DNA of 64,000 bases from CAYFVU01 sp964346645 (lineage in GTDB: Bacteria > Spirochaetota > Spirochaetia > DSM-16054 > Sediminispirochaetaceae). Positions within the stretch are counted from its first letter, which is position 1. Every line of letters begins with the position of its first letter. Positions 6,929 through 15,778 of this stretch are shown piece after piece. Made by a program: the position numbers and the translations under genes. Under the pieces are notes generated by a model, which saw only the letters and a program-made list of their open reading frames with translations, had not been told where the DNA came from and ran no database searches. Location of the stretch: positions 14,394 through 78,393 of the forward strand of contig CAYFVU010000002.1 of NCBI GenBank assembly GCA_964346645.1, written 5' to 3'.

Positions 6929-9019
6929 ATGCGAAACGAAAATATTCTTATTGTCGAAGATGAAAGAATCATTGCCCTCGATCTGAAAAAACGTTTAGAG
7001 CGCTTCGGTTTTCCGAACCCCACCATCGTTTCGACGGGAGAGGACGCCCTCGAACAGGCCCGAGACCTCAAGCCCGACATCATACTCATGGATATTATGC
7101 TCTCCGGGGAGATAGACGGGATTGAGGCAGCGAAGACGGTCAAGGACAACTACAGCATACCGGTCATCTTCCTCACCGCATACTCGAACGAGAACACGCT
7201 CGAACGGGCGAAAGAGGCAGAGCCCTACGGCTACATACTCAAACCCTTCAAGGAGCGCGAGCTCTACACTACAATCGACATCGCCCTCTACAAATTCAAT
7301 GTCAACGAGAAGCTCCGTCAGCAGGAGCGCCTCTTCTTCGCCATTCTCCACAGCATAGAAGACGGCATCATCGCGACCGGCAGGGACGGGATCATCCAGT
7401 TCATGAATCCCGTTGCCGAGAACATCACCGGATGGAGAGAGGAGCAGGCAAAGGAACACAGCCTCCACGACGTCTTTCTCATGTCCAGCGTCCGCGACCA
7501 AAACCCGGTATATTTTCCCGACATCGACAGCGACGGGGAGGAGAGCTTCCCCTTCATTTTCAAGAACACCCTGCTCAAGAACAAGGAGGGAGAGAACATC
7601 CACGTCGAAGGTTCTCTCGCCACGATAACGGACAAAGACGAGAGTATCGATGGTCAGGTGCTCGCATTCCGCGACACCACCGAGATGCAGCTCCTGAGCG
7701 AAACCATAAACTACCAGGCGAGCCACGACACCCTCACCGGTCTTGCCAACCGGGACGAGTTTTCCGAGCGTCTCTCCCTGCTGATAGACGACGCCAAACA
7801 GTCGGAACGGAGCCACGCATTCATCTATCTCGACATAGATCAGTTCAAGGTGGTAAACGACATCTGCGGCCACACGGCAGGGGACGAGCTGTTGCTCAAG
7901 ACGACCAACGTCATCCGCTCGGTAGTCAGGAGCAGCGACATCACGGCGCGTCTCGGAGCGGACGAATTCGGCATTCTGCTAGAGGACGCCACACAGAAAC
8001 AGGCAATGGAGATCTCCCGCCGACTTCAGTCCCGGTTGAACGAGAAGAAGCTCATCTGGGAAAAACACGTGTTCAACATCAACACGAGCATCGGCCTCGT
8101 GATGATAGACTCGCAGAGCAAGGACCTCCACTCGATCCTCGCCGCCGCCGACGACGCCTGTTTCATCGCGAAGGAGGCCGGCGGTAACCGGATACGAATA
8201 TACAACACCGAGGAGAACCTCTTTATCAAGCGGCGCGGGGAAATGCAGTGGATCAGCCGGTTGACCAAGGCGCTGGAGGAGGATCGATTCGTCCTCTATC
8301 ACCAGCCGATCATTATCCTCGACTCCAAGGAGAACCACGTAACGAAGAGCGAGCTCCTGATTCGCATGGTAGATACGGAGGGCAACATCGTCATGCCCGC
8401 CGATTTCATTCCCTCCGCGGAGCAGTACAACCTCATGCCCTCGATCGACCGATGGGTGGTACAGGCGGCCTTCAAGTCCTTCAAGCTGCTCATGGACAAG
8501 TACGGGAGGAAGAATATCCCCTACTCCTTCACCATCAACCTCTCACCGCCCTTTCTGGCCGAAGAGACCTCTCTCGACTTTCTCTTCTACGAGTTCCAGG
8601 AGTACGAGGTGCCCCCGGAACACTTCTGTTTCGAGATCACCGAAACCGCTGCAATCAGCAACATGAAAACCGCGGTAAACTTCATCCGAGAGGTGAAGAA
8701 TATCGGCTGCACCTTCGCCCTCGACGACTTCGGCAGCGGTTTCTCCAGCTTCAACTACCTTCGGCAGCTGCCGGTCGACTACCTCAAGATAGACGGCACC
8801 TTTGTCAAGAACATGCACGAGGACCACATCAACCACGCCATGGTGGAGGCCATTAACAGCCTCGGCCACTTCATCGGCATCAAGACCATCGCCGAGTTCG
8901 TCTCGTCCGAAGAGGTCATGAAGGAGCTGCAGGAGATCGGCGTGGACTTCGGGCAGGGATACCACATCGGCAAGCCATCGCCACTCCACGAGCTCCTACA
9001 GGCGGAAGAGCGGGCCTGA
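6929..9019 (+). CDS. Response regulator with PAS, GGDEF and EAL domains
   Basis: 696 residues, cytosolic. A receiver domain (about 5-120) has phospho-acceptor Asp55 in LMDIML and Lys in YILKPF. A PAS domain spans about 135-255. The GGDEF domain (about 260-430) has the variant GADEF (343-347), with an RSSD inhibitory site five residues before it. The EAL domain (about 440-690) has ELL at 475-477 in place of EAL, but keeps NLSPP, FEITET and DDFGSGFSSFNYLRQLP, so the phosphodiesterase metal ligands look present. The likely role is phosphorylation-controlled c-di-GMP turnover. The alanine in GADEF may lower cyclase activity, so net phosphodiesterase action is my guess. No histidine kinase gene is adjacent. 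The ComFB gene at 38.4 kb could be a downstream receptor. Confidence 0.93.
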   Translation: MRNENILIVEDERIIALDLKKRLERFGFPNPTIVSTGEDALEQARDLKPDIILMDIMLSGEIDGIEAAKTVKDNYSIPVIFLTAYSNENTLERAKEAEPYGYILKPFKERELYTTIDIALYKFNVNEKLRQQERLFFAILHSIEDGIIATGRDGIIQFMNPVAENITGWREEQAKEHSLHDVFLMSSVRDQNPVYFPDIDSDGEESFPFIFKNTLLKNKEGENIHVEGSLATITDKDESIDGQVLAFRDTTEMQLLSETINYQASHDTLTGLANRDEFSERLSLLIDDAKQSERSHAFIYLDIDQFKVVNDICGHTAGDELLLKTTNVIRSVVRSSDITARLGADEFGILLEDATQKQAMEISRRLQSRLNEKKLIWEKHVFNINTSIGLVMIDSQSKDLHSILAAADDACFIAKEAGGNRIRIYNTEENLFIKRRGEMQWISRLTKALEEDRFVLYHQPIIILDSKENHVTKSELLIRMVDTEGNIVMPADFIPSAEQYNLMPSIDRWVVQAAFKSFKLLMDKYGRKNIPYSFTINLSPPFLAEETSLDFLFYEFQEYEVPPEHFCFEITETAAISNMKTAVNFIREVKNIGCTFALDDFGSGFSSFNYLRQLPVDYLKIDGTFVKNMHEDHINHAMVEAINSLGHFIGIKTIAEFVSSEEVMKELQEIGVDFGQGYHIGKPSPLHELLQAEERA

Positions 9020-9051
9020 TCTCCTCCCGGTGACACTCCTGCCGCTGCCCC

Positions 9052-10440
9052 TCAGAATGGACCCACCATCGAGTTCGGGTCGAGCACCCGCCGTAGCTCC
9101 TCTTCCGGCATGAGCTCCTCCTCCGCTACCACCTCGTAAAGCGGTCTGCCCTGCGCATAGGCGCGGTGCGCCAGCTCCGCGGCCCTGTCGTAGCCTATCT
9201 TTTCTACGAGCGGGGTAACCAAAGCGAGGCTCTCCTCGACCCAGTGCCGGCAGCGCCCCTCGTCGGCGGCCATCCCCTCAATCGCCTTTAGGCGCAGCCT
9301 CCTACTCACCCTGCAGAGCAAGTCTATCGAGACGAGCAGCTCATGCGCGATCAGCGGCTGCATGATGTTCAACTGCAGCGGCGAGTTCTGCGCAGCCACG
9401 GTGACCGAGCCGTGCTTGCCCATGACGAAGGCGCAGGCCTGGATCACCATCTCCGGAATCACCGGATTCACCTTTCCCGGCATGATCGAGCTACCGGGCT
9501 GGAGGGCCGGCAGGCGTATCTCCGCGAGTCCCCCCTTCGGGCCGCCGGAGAGGATCCGCAGATCCTGTGCGATCTTCATGTAGACGACGGCGAGCTCATT
9601 CAAGCTCCCCATGAGGGCGAGACTCTCGTCACGGGCGGCGATGCCGGCAAAGCGGTGCCGCCCGCCGCCGAAGGAGATGCCCGTCTCTGAGGAGATCGAC
9701 CACAGCACCCTCCGTGCAAACGAGCCGCTCGAGTTGAGTCCGGTGCCGACAGCCGTGCCGCCTATCGGGAGATATCGGCACTCTTCGAGGGAATGCCGCA
9801 GCCTTTCGCTGCTCCGCCTCAGCTGCTCGCGCCAGGCGGAGAGCTCCTGCCCGAGGCTCATGGGAACGGCATCCTGCAGGTGGGTACGCCCGAGTTTGAC
9901 GACCCCTTCGAACTCCCGTTCTTTCTCGCGGAGGGCATCTGCGAGCTCCTCCACCTCCCCGATCAGCACAAGGCCTTCTATCCGGCCGGCGATGTTGACG
10001 GCGCTCGGTATGACGTCGTTCGAGGACTGTCCTCGATTAACCGTGTCGTTCGGGTGTATCCGCCGCCCGCCGGAAGAGTCTGCCTCGAGCAGCTCCCCGG
10101 CTCTTCGGGCGAGTACCTCGTTGACGTTCATGTTCCAGCTGGTCCCCGATCCGGTCTGGAAGACATCGACGGGAAACTGATCGTCGAAGCGTCCGCAGGA
10201 CATCTCTTCGGAGGCCTCCACAATCGCCTCGGCGGCATCCGGATCGATCAGTCCGAGATCGCGGTTCGCGCAGGCTGCGGCCCGTTTTATGAGGGCCAGA
10301 GAGCGAATAAGGGGTGTGGGAATACGGTACGGCGACACATCGAAATTCTCCGCAGCCCGCTGGGTGTGGGCTCCCCAGTAGGCCTCCTCCGGTACGTCTA
10401 CAGACCCGAGGGAATCCTTCTCAGCTCTCTTCCTCTCCAT
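9052..10440 (-). CDS. Class II fumarase/aspartase family lyase
   Basis: 462 residues, the length of FumC and AspA. The family signature GSSIMPGKVNP is intact, and HPNDTVNRGQSSND and GRTHLQDAVPMSLGQE are typical active-site loops. The N-terminus (EKDSLGSVDVPEEAYWGAHTQ) and QTGSGTSWNMNVNEV look like fumarase. The stretch after the signature (NPVIPE, then LQLNIMQPLI) looks like aspartate ammonia-lyase. The reaction is therefore either fumarate/malate or aspartate/fumarate plus ammonia; the family is certain but the substrate is not. The ATG at 10440 follows a GAGGAGGAG Shine-Dalgarno. It is divergent from aroK. Confidence 0.9.
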   Translation of the reverse strand: MERKRAEKDSLGSVDVPEEAYWGAHTQRAAENFDVSPYRIPTPLIRSLALIKRAAACANRDLGLIDPDAAEAIVEASEEMSCGRFDDQFPVDVFQTGSGTSWNMNVNEVLARRAGELLEADSSGGRRIHPNDTVNRGQSSNDVIPSAVNIAGRIEGLVLIGEVEELADALREKEREFEGVVKLGRTHLQDAVPMSLGQELSAWREQLRRSSERLRHSLEECRYLPIGGTAVGTGLNSSGSFARRVLWSISSETGISFGGGRHRFAGIAARDESLALMGSLNELAVVYMKIAQDLRILSGGPKGGLAEIRLPALQPGSSIMPGKVNPVIPEMVIQACAFVMGKHGSVTVAAQNSPLQLNIMQPLIAHELLVSIDLLCRVSRRLRLKAIEGMAADEGRCRHWVEESLALVTPLVEKIGYDRAAELAHRAYAQGRPLYEVVAEEELMPEEELRRVLDPNSMVGPF

Positions 10441-10472
10441 CGCTCTGCTCCTCCTCTTTTCTTCTCCCGTTG

Positions 10473-10501
10473 TTGACAGACTCTGCCGAACTCTCTACTG
10501 T
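10473..10501 (+). promoter_or_regulatory. Promoter of aroK-aroC operon
   Basis: A perfect TTGACA (10473-10478), a 17-base spacer and TACTGT (10496-10501). The aroK ATG (10513) is 11 bases beyond the -10 box, so the leader would be about 5 bases with no room for a Shine-Dalgarno. Confidence 0.65.
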
Positions 10502-10512
10502 CGAAGAACGGT

Positions 10513-11097
10513 ATGAGTGACGCGGCGGCACCTACATCGAGTCTGATCCTCATCGGGATGAAACACTGCGGGAAGAGTTCCCTCGGTGCGATGATTGCCG
10601 ATGCATACGCGCTTCCCTTCTACGATCTCGACGACTTCGTGCTCCGTCATGCACGGGCGGCCGGTTATCCTTCGGTACGCGAGTTGTATCGTAGCGCGGG
10701 GCGCGAAAAATTCCAAGAGTACGAACGTGCGGCGGCAGAAGAGCTCGCCATGTTTCTCGACCGTTTTTCGCTCGTTGCCGCCCTCGGTGGGGGCACGGTG
10801 GAGAACGAGGAGGCGATGAATCTCCTACACGAGAGAGCCATCCTCCTCTACCTCGAGGTCGAGGAGGGGGAGCTCTTCCGGCGCATACGCAGATCCGGTA
10901 TTCCCCCCTTTTTGCTGGGAAACAGGCCGCCGCGGGAGCTCTTTACAGAGCTCTATGAGCGCAGGACTCGTCTCTTCACGCACTGGGCGGATGAAGTGCT
11001 CGATCTTCCGGTGCAGAGTATAGAGAAGAACTTCACACGTCTCCTCTCGTTCATCTCCGAGCACACGGATTTCAGGGAGGCGCCCCATGTCGGGTAA
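10513..11097 (+). CDS. aroK: Shikimate kinase
   Basis: 194 residues. The P-loop GMKHCGKSS (about 15-23) binds ATP, DLDDF supplies the Mg/shikimate aspartates, and ALGGGTV is the central glycine-rich shikimate-binding loop. RPPRELFTELYERRTRLF matches the lid and adenine-binding helix of the family. It phosphorylates shikimate at O3 in the cytosol, two steps before chorismate. Its last 11 bases overlap aroC, which implies translational coupling. The 11 residues before the P-loop strand are non-conserved. Confidence 0.94.
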   Translation: MSDAAAPTSSLILIGMKHCGKSSLGAMIADAYALPFYDLDDFVLRHARAAGYPSVRELYRSAGREKFQEYERAAAEELAMFLDRFSLVAALGGGTVENEEAMNLLHERAILLYLEVEEGELFRRIRRSGIPPFLLGNRPPRELFTELYERRTRLFTHWADEVLDLPVQSIEKNFTRLLSFISEHTDFREAPHVG

Positions 11098-12178
11098 CAG
11101 TTTCGGCTCGCTCTTTCGCATTACCACCTTCGGAGAATCCCACGGCCCCGGTCTCGGCGTGGTTATAGACGGAATACCCTCAGGGCTCCCCCTTTCCGAG
11201 GCGGAGGTACAGCGGGAGCTCGACAGGAGGAAGCCCGGCCAGTCATCGGTGACTACAGCGCGAAAGGAGAGCGACGAAGTACACTTCCTCTCCGGCACCT
11301 TCGAGGGGAAGACGACGGGCACCCCGCTCGCCATGGTCCTCTACAACGCAGACCAGAGAAGCGAGGCATATGAGCCGATAAAGTCCCTCTACCGTCCGGG
11401 CCACGCCGACTACACCTACCACGAGAAGTACGGCATTCGTGACTGGCGCGGCAGTGGCCGGGCTTCGGGAAGGGAGACCGCCTCCCGGGTGGCCGCCGGT
11501 GCGGTGGCGAAGAAACTGCTGGGCATGCGAAACATCGAGATCACCGCCTACACGCTGAGGGCCGCAGGCGTCTCCTGCGAGCGGCGGGATCTCTCGGTCA
11601 TCGAGGAGAATCCCATGCGCGCCTGCGATGCCGAGGCGGCGGAGAAAATGGCGACTCGGATCGAAGAGTCGAAGGAGATCGGCGACAGCTTCGGCGGGGT
11701 GGTCGAGTGCCGCGTGACCGGCGTTCCGGCGGGTATCGGCGAGCCGGTCTTCGCAAAACTCGATGCCGAGCTCGCACGGGCGGTGGTCTCTCTCGGCGCG
11801 GTCAAGGGCATCGAGTTCGGCGCCGGCTTCGCCGCTGCAGACATGCGGGGCAGCGAACATAACGACTCTCTCGGCAAAAGAGGACACCTGAGCAACCACA
11901 GCGGCGGTATCGTCGGCGGCATCAGCAACGGAGAGGAGCTCATCTTCCGCGCGGCGATAAAGCCGACCTCCTCCATATCTCTCCCGCAAGAGACCATCGA
12001 CACCGACGGTGCGGAGCGCACGATCGTCACAGAGGGACGTCACGACCCGTGCATCTGTCCCCGGATAGTCCCGGTGGTAGAGGCGATGACCGCCCTCGTT
12101 TTGACGGATCTGATAATGCAAGATCTCGCATTTTCCTCTATAATGGGTACCGAAGAGGGGAGGTGGAAGGAAAAGTGA
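11087..12178 (+). CDS. aroC: Chorismate synthase
   Basis: 363 residues, normal length. It begins with the family pattern GSLFRITTFGESHGPGLG and contains RPGHADYTYHEKYG, DWRGSGRASGRETASRVAAG and GGIVGGISNGE, the FMN- and EPSP-binding segments; the C-terminal signature includes GRHDPCICPR. It converts EPSP to chorismate using reduced FMN. It overlaps aroK upstream by 11 bases and its stop codon overlaps the GTG start of the next gene by four bases (GTGA), so the three genes are probably one transcript. Confidence 0.97.
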   Translation: MSGNSFGSLFRITTFGESHGPGLGVVIDGIPSGLPLSEAEVQRELDRRKPGQSSVTTARKESDEVHFLSGTFEGKTTGTPLAMVLYNADQRSEAYEPIKSLYRPGHADYTYHEKYGIRDWRGSGRASGRETASRVAAGAVAKKLLGMRNIEITAYTLRAAGVSCERRDLSVIEENPMRACDAEAAEKMATRIEESKEIGDSFGGVVECRVTGVPAGIGEPVFAKLDAELARAVVSLGAVKGIEFGAGFAAADMRGSEHNDSLGKRGHLSNHSGGIVGGISNGEELIFRAAIKPTSSISLPQETIDTDGAERTIVTEGRHDPCICPRIVPVVEAMTALVLTDLIMQDLAFSSIMGTEEGRWKEK

Positions 12179-12966
12179 AAATAGGCTTTTATCAGTTTGC
12201 ACCCGAATTCGGAAACATAGAGGAGAACAGACGGCGGATACGCGAGGCGGTGCTGCAGAGCGATGCGGACCTCCTCGTGCTGCCCGAGCTCGCCACCAGC
12301 GGCTACTACTACCCCGACACCGAAACGGCCGTCTCTCTCTCGGAGCCGGTCCCCGGTCCGACCACCGAGTCGATCGCCGAGGCGGCCTCCGAGAGCGGAA
12401 TTACCGTGATCGTAGGCATTCCCGAGCGCGTAGAGTCCACACTCTACAACAGTGCGGTCATGGTCGGCGCCGAGGGGGTACTGGGCGTCTACCGAAAGGT
12501 TCACCTCTTCAACGAGGAGAAGCTCCACTTTAGCCCCGGAGAGGAGGGTTTTCCCCTATTCGAACTGAACGGGGTAAAGATCGGGATGCTCGTATGCTTC
12601 GACCACATGTACCCCGAGGCGGCAAGGAGCCTCGCCCTCGCGGGAGCGCAGATAATCTGCCATCCCTCCAACCTGGTGCTCCCCGAGTACGGACAGCTGA
12701 CCACCAGGGTGAGGGCCCTCGAGAACCGAGTCTACTGGGTACTGTCGAACCGTTGGGGAAGCGAGAGTGTCGAATCCAATACCCTCACCTTCACCGGGGT
12801 CAGTCAGGTGGTGGATCCTACCGGCAAGATCCTCATCCGCGCGGAGGCGGAGTCCGACGAGATGTCGGCGGTGGATGTAGACCCGAAGAAGGCGGATACT
12901 AAGGAGCTGAACCCGTACAACAGCCTCCTGCGCGACCGCCGTCCCGAACTCTACGAGCTGGAATAG
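12175..12966 (+). CDS. Carbon-nitrogen hydrolase (nitrilase-superfamily amidase)
   Basis: 263 residues from a GTG at 12175 that overlaps the aroC stop; a purine-rich Shine-Dalgarno (GGGAGGTGGAAGG) precedes it. The catalytic triad is readable: Glu in LVLPELATSG, Lys in VYRKVHLF and Cys in LVCFDHMYPEAARSL. The family hydrolyses amide or nitrile C-N bonds in the cytosol. Size fits omega-amidase, carbamoyl-putrescine or N-carbamoyl amino acid hydrolases, and I cannot choose between them. Coupling to aroC suggests co-expression, not necessarily a shared pathway. Confidence 0.9.
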   Translation: MKIGFYQFAPEFGNIEENRRRIREAVLQSDADLLVLPELATSGYYYPDTETAVSLSEPVPGPTTESIAEAASESGITVIVGIPERVESTLYNSAVMVGAEGVLGVYRKVHLFNEEKLHFSPGEEGFPLFELNGVKIGMLVCFDHMYPEAARSLALAGAQIICHPSNLVLPEYGQLTTRVRALENRVYWVLSNRWGSESVESNTLTFTGVSQVVDPTGKILIRAEAESDEMSAVDVDPKKADTKELNPYNSLLRDRRPELYELE

Positions 12967-12975
12967 GCACAGATT

Positions 12976-14385
12976 TCAGACCGGATACTGCCAAGTGCTG
13001 CGCTCTATCCTCTTGCGGGAGGCGCGGATCTCGTCTCCGTACTCGTCGAAGACGTAGCGGATCCTCTCCTTCAGCACCTCGAGGCCGAACTCCTTTTTGC
13101 CGAGCTGGAAGTTGTGCTCGACCCGCGCGGCGTACTCATCGGGATCGGTCAATAGGCGGTGCATCTCCTCGGCCGCCCTGTCGGGGATGACCAGCCTTCC
13201 GTGCCGGTCGTAGATGTCCCGAATTTCCACGTTCTTGAAACCCACCACCTTTATGTCGGTCTTGTAAACGAGGTACTCCGTCGTGACCACCGGTACCCGC
13301 GCGGCGATCGCCTCCAGCAGGGCGTTGCCGAAGCCCTCCCAAATGGGGAGGTAGGTTACGATGTCGGCATTCACCAGCACGTCGCGGTTGGTAAAGAAGA
13401 TCTCTCCGGACTCCCCGGTCCTCCGCTCCGCCGCCACCCGGTCCGAAATGAGATGGAGGGAGATCCGGTACTTCTCGGCGGTTGCACGTATCTCGTCTAT
13501 GTAGTGCACGTCGGGCTCGTCGCCCTGGTAGAGGCTGATGATGAACTTGACTCGGCTGTGGAACTCAGGATACTTCTGCAGAAATCTGCCGACCAGCTCG
13601 AGGGAATCCTCTATCCGCTTGCGCCGCACGATGCGGGTCGGCTGGACGATGAGCACGTCGCTCTCCGAGAAGCCGAGCTCCTCTCTGAACCGTGAATTGT
13701 ACTCGTCCTTTACCACGGGATTCTCGAAGTCCTCGCAGTTCGGAATGACCCTCGGATGGACCCGCTTTATCGAACGGAGTATGTGCTCGGCATAGCTCGA
13801 GAGGACCACGTGCTCGAGCCCGGGATCCACTGGAGGCATGATGCGGCCGAGGAGCTGCTCGATGTAGTTCTGGCTGAATCTGCTCCGTTCCCACCAGAAG
13901 TCGTGGTGGTGAAAGATCGTTGCCACCCTCCGCCACGTGGCGAGTTTGTAGACCGCCATGCCGCCTATGAGGGTCATGGGCATGGCGTTGGTATTCTGTG
14001 CGATGATCACGTCTATCGAAAACTTCTGTATGTAACTGAAGATCTCGTTCGCCGCGACGGTTCCATCCTGCTCGAGCTCCTCGATGAGCTGCCGCTTTCT
14101 CTCCGGACTCAGTCGAGGCGGATTGTTCTGAAGGTATGGGAAGACCTGCCGCTCGTACTCGAGCTGCTTCTCGCTGCCGAAACGGATCTCGTCTATCCTG
14201 ATCTGATGCCCCTCGGGAATGTCGGGAAGCAGGGCGGTGTAGTGGCCGGCGAAGGTGAAGATCTCGTGTCCGAGACCGAGGAGGATCCTCACCCACTTCT
14301 CCACCTCGAGGGAGACTCCGTCTACATCTCCCAGTTTCCCGCAGACGATTCCTATGTTGAACGTATCCGGTACCTGCTTTGACAC
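12976..14385 (-). CDS. Family 4 glycosyltransferase
   Basis: 469 residues, GT-B fold. The start is GTG at 14385 behind GAGGAG. The N-terminus (NIGIVCGKLGDVDGVSLEVE) is the glycine-rich acceptor-side loop. The C-terminal half carries the nucleotide-sugar segment QPTRIVRRKRIEDSLEL and the EX7E motif in PIWEGFGNALLEAIAARVPVV. It would move a sugar from a nucleotide donor with retention; donor and acceptor are unknown. No signal or membrane segment is visible. The gene follows the PRPP-synthetase-like gene in the same direction (83-base spacer), an uncommon pairing. A compatible-solute or glycolipid glycosyltransferase is possible but unproven. Confidence 0.87.
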   Translation of the reverse strand: MSKQVPDTFNIGIVCGKLGDVDGVSLEVEKWVRILLGLGHEIFTFAGHYTALLPDIPEGHQIRIDEIRFGSEKQLEYERQVFPYLQNNPPRLSPERKRQLIEELEQDGTVAANEIFSYIQKFSIDVIIAQNTNAMPMTLIGGMAVYKLATWRRVATIFHHHDFWWERSRFSQNYIEQLLGRIMPPVDPGLEHVVLSSYAEHILRSIKRVHPRVIPNCEDFENPVVKDEYNSRFREELGFSESDVLIVQPTRIVRRKRIEDSLELVGRFLQKYPEFHSRVKFIISLYQGDEPDVHYIDEIRATAEKYRISLHLISDRVAAERRTGESGEIFFTNRDVLVNADIVTYLPIWEGFGNALLEAIAARVPVVTTEYLVYKTDIKVVGFKNVEIRDIYDRHGRLVIPDRAAEEMHRLLTDPDEYAARVEHNFQLGKKEFGLEVLKERIRYVFDEYGDEIRASRKRIERSTWQYPV

Positions 14386-14468
14386 AGCTCACTCCTCGCG
14401 CACCCTTTTCGGCTTCCACCGTTTCTCGCCGGCTTACTCTCTCTGTGTTAAATATCGGGATGTTTCTG

Positions 14469-15644
14469 TTAAATATGTACTGAAGAGTAGAGCGGCCCCA
14501 TGGGTCTCCTCCAGCGGGGATTCTTCGAGGACATGTCCTCCGCGTAGAGCGGAGGATTGAGCAGCTGATCCTCGTGTCCCATGATCTTCAGCACGTAGTC
14601 GCACATCCACCTCGCGATCTGCAACACCACCATCTTGTGCCGAAGCCTGCCCTGCACATCCCGGTTGAGGATGTCGGGGATGGTGCTCGTCGTCACCACC
14701 TCGTCGAGGACCGGATTGTTCAGGTTGACCCGACACTCCCTGCTCGAGTAGAAGTGCGTGACGAAGAATACGACACGGTTCGCCCCCGCCTTCTTGAGCA
14801 GCTTACAGGCCTCCATGATGGTGTTGCCGGTCCGGACCATGTCGTCTATGACCGCAATGTCCCTGCCGGCGATATCGTCGTAGCCGATCTCGGATTTGTC
14901 GGAGATCTTGATCTCTATCTCCCGCTCACTCGAGCGCTCCTTCTCCATGTAGATCAGAGGCACCTCATCGCGGCCGATCTCCTCCTTTACGTTCTTCACG
15001 AATTCGAGAGCTCCCTTGTCCGGTGCGCAGAGGACGAGCGATTCGACATTCACCACGTCGGAGTCGTGGATGTAGCTGGCGAAGAGATCCGAGGGGAGGA
15101 GATTGTGGAACTGCCCTTCGAAGCGGTCTTGAAAGATCTTTTCTACGGAAACGGAGTGGTTGTGAACCGTGATGACCTCGTCTACCCCCGAGGTCTTCAG
15201 GAGATCGGCATAGAGACGTGCAGAGAACGGCTGCCCGTCGAACTTCTTCTGATCCTTCAGATTGCGCTCTTTGGCCGTACGCCCCTGCTCCAACCGCGGC
15301 CCCCTGTCCTGGGCGCTGTAGAAGAGGTTCGGCTCGAGGAGCATTACCTTCTCCGCCCCGTTGTCCTTCGCCGCACGGGCGATGAGGTAGTTCCTCATGG
15401 CGAGCTCGTCGCGGGTGTTCCATCCCTGATTGGTGCTTACCAGCAGCACCGTCTTCCCCTTGAGTTTATACCCTATGTTGTCCCAATTCTCCTCGTCGAT
15501 TATGAAGCGGGGACAAAACTCGGTGTTGAGAAAACTCTTCAGAGAGATAAGGTCGGAGTAATCTTCCTGTTGCCGCAGATGGTGGCCCACATCCTCGACG
15601 ACGGGGTTATCGGCTACCGAGCCGATTATTATCACATTCTCCAT
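14469..15644 (-). CDS. Divergent ribose-phosphate pyrophosphokinase-like protein
   Basis: 391 residues from the ATG at 15644, which has GGAGAGG upstream; typical Prs is about 310-320. The PRPP-binding loop AVIDDMVRTGNTIMEACKL matches the family and a Prs-like SAQDRGPR segment is visible. The loop between it and SARLYADLL is about 20 residues longer than usual. The catalytic flag DLH of normal Prs is replaced by HNH in ITVHNHSVSVEK. The C-terminus (about 40 residues ending SSVHI) is extra. It may be the PRPP synthetase of the cell or a phosphoribosyltransferase-fold relative. A downstream family 4 glycosyltransferase is on the same strand. Confidence 0.78.
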   Translation of the reverse strand: MENVIIIGSVADNPVVEDVGHHLRQQEDYSDLISLKSFLNTEFCPRFIIDEENWDNIGYKLKGKTVLLVSTNQGWNTRDELAMRNYLIARAAKDNGAEKVMLLEPNLFYSAQDRGPRLEQGRTAKERNLKDQKKFDGQPFSARLYADLLKTSGVDEVITVHNHSVSVEKIFQDRFEGQFHNLLPSDLFASYIHDSDVVNVESLVLCAPDKGALEFVKNVKEEIGRDEVPLIYMEKERSSEREIEIKISDKSEIGYDDIAGRDIAVIDDMVRTGNTIMEACKLLKKAGANRVVFFVTHFYSSRECRVNLNNPVLDEVVTTSTIPDILNRDVQGRLRHKMVVLQIARWMCDYVLKIMGHEDQLLNPPLYAEDMSSKNPRWRRPMGPLYSSVHI

Positions 15645-15741
15645 AACGATCCTCTCCGTTTCACGCATAATGATAAAGCTAGAGCTATTGTATCGATTTT
15701 CTTTTAAGTTGGAAAGACACCATTCACTTTTCCTGCCCGTC

Positions 15742-15770
15742 TTGAAAGAAGATTTACTATTCTCTACTCT
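15742..15770 (+). promoter_or_regulatory. Promoter of the XPB helicase operon
   Basis: TTGAAA (15742-15747), a 17-base spacer and TACTCT (15765-15770), then eight bases and the ATG at 15779. No Shine-Dalgarno is present, so a leaderless start is predicted. Confidence 0.6.
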
Positions 15771-15778
15771 ATTAGGAT

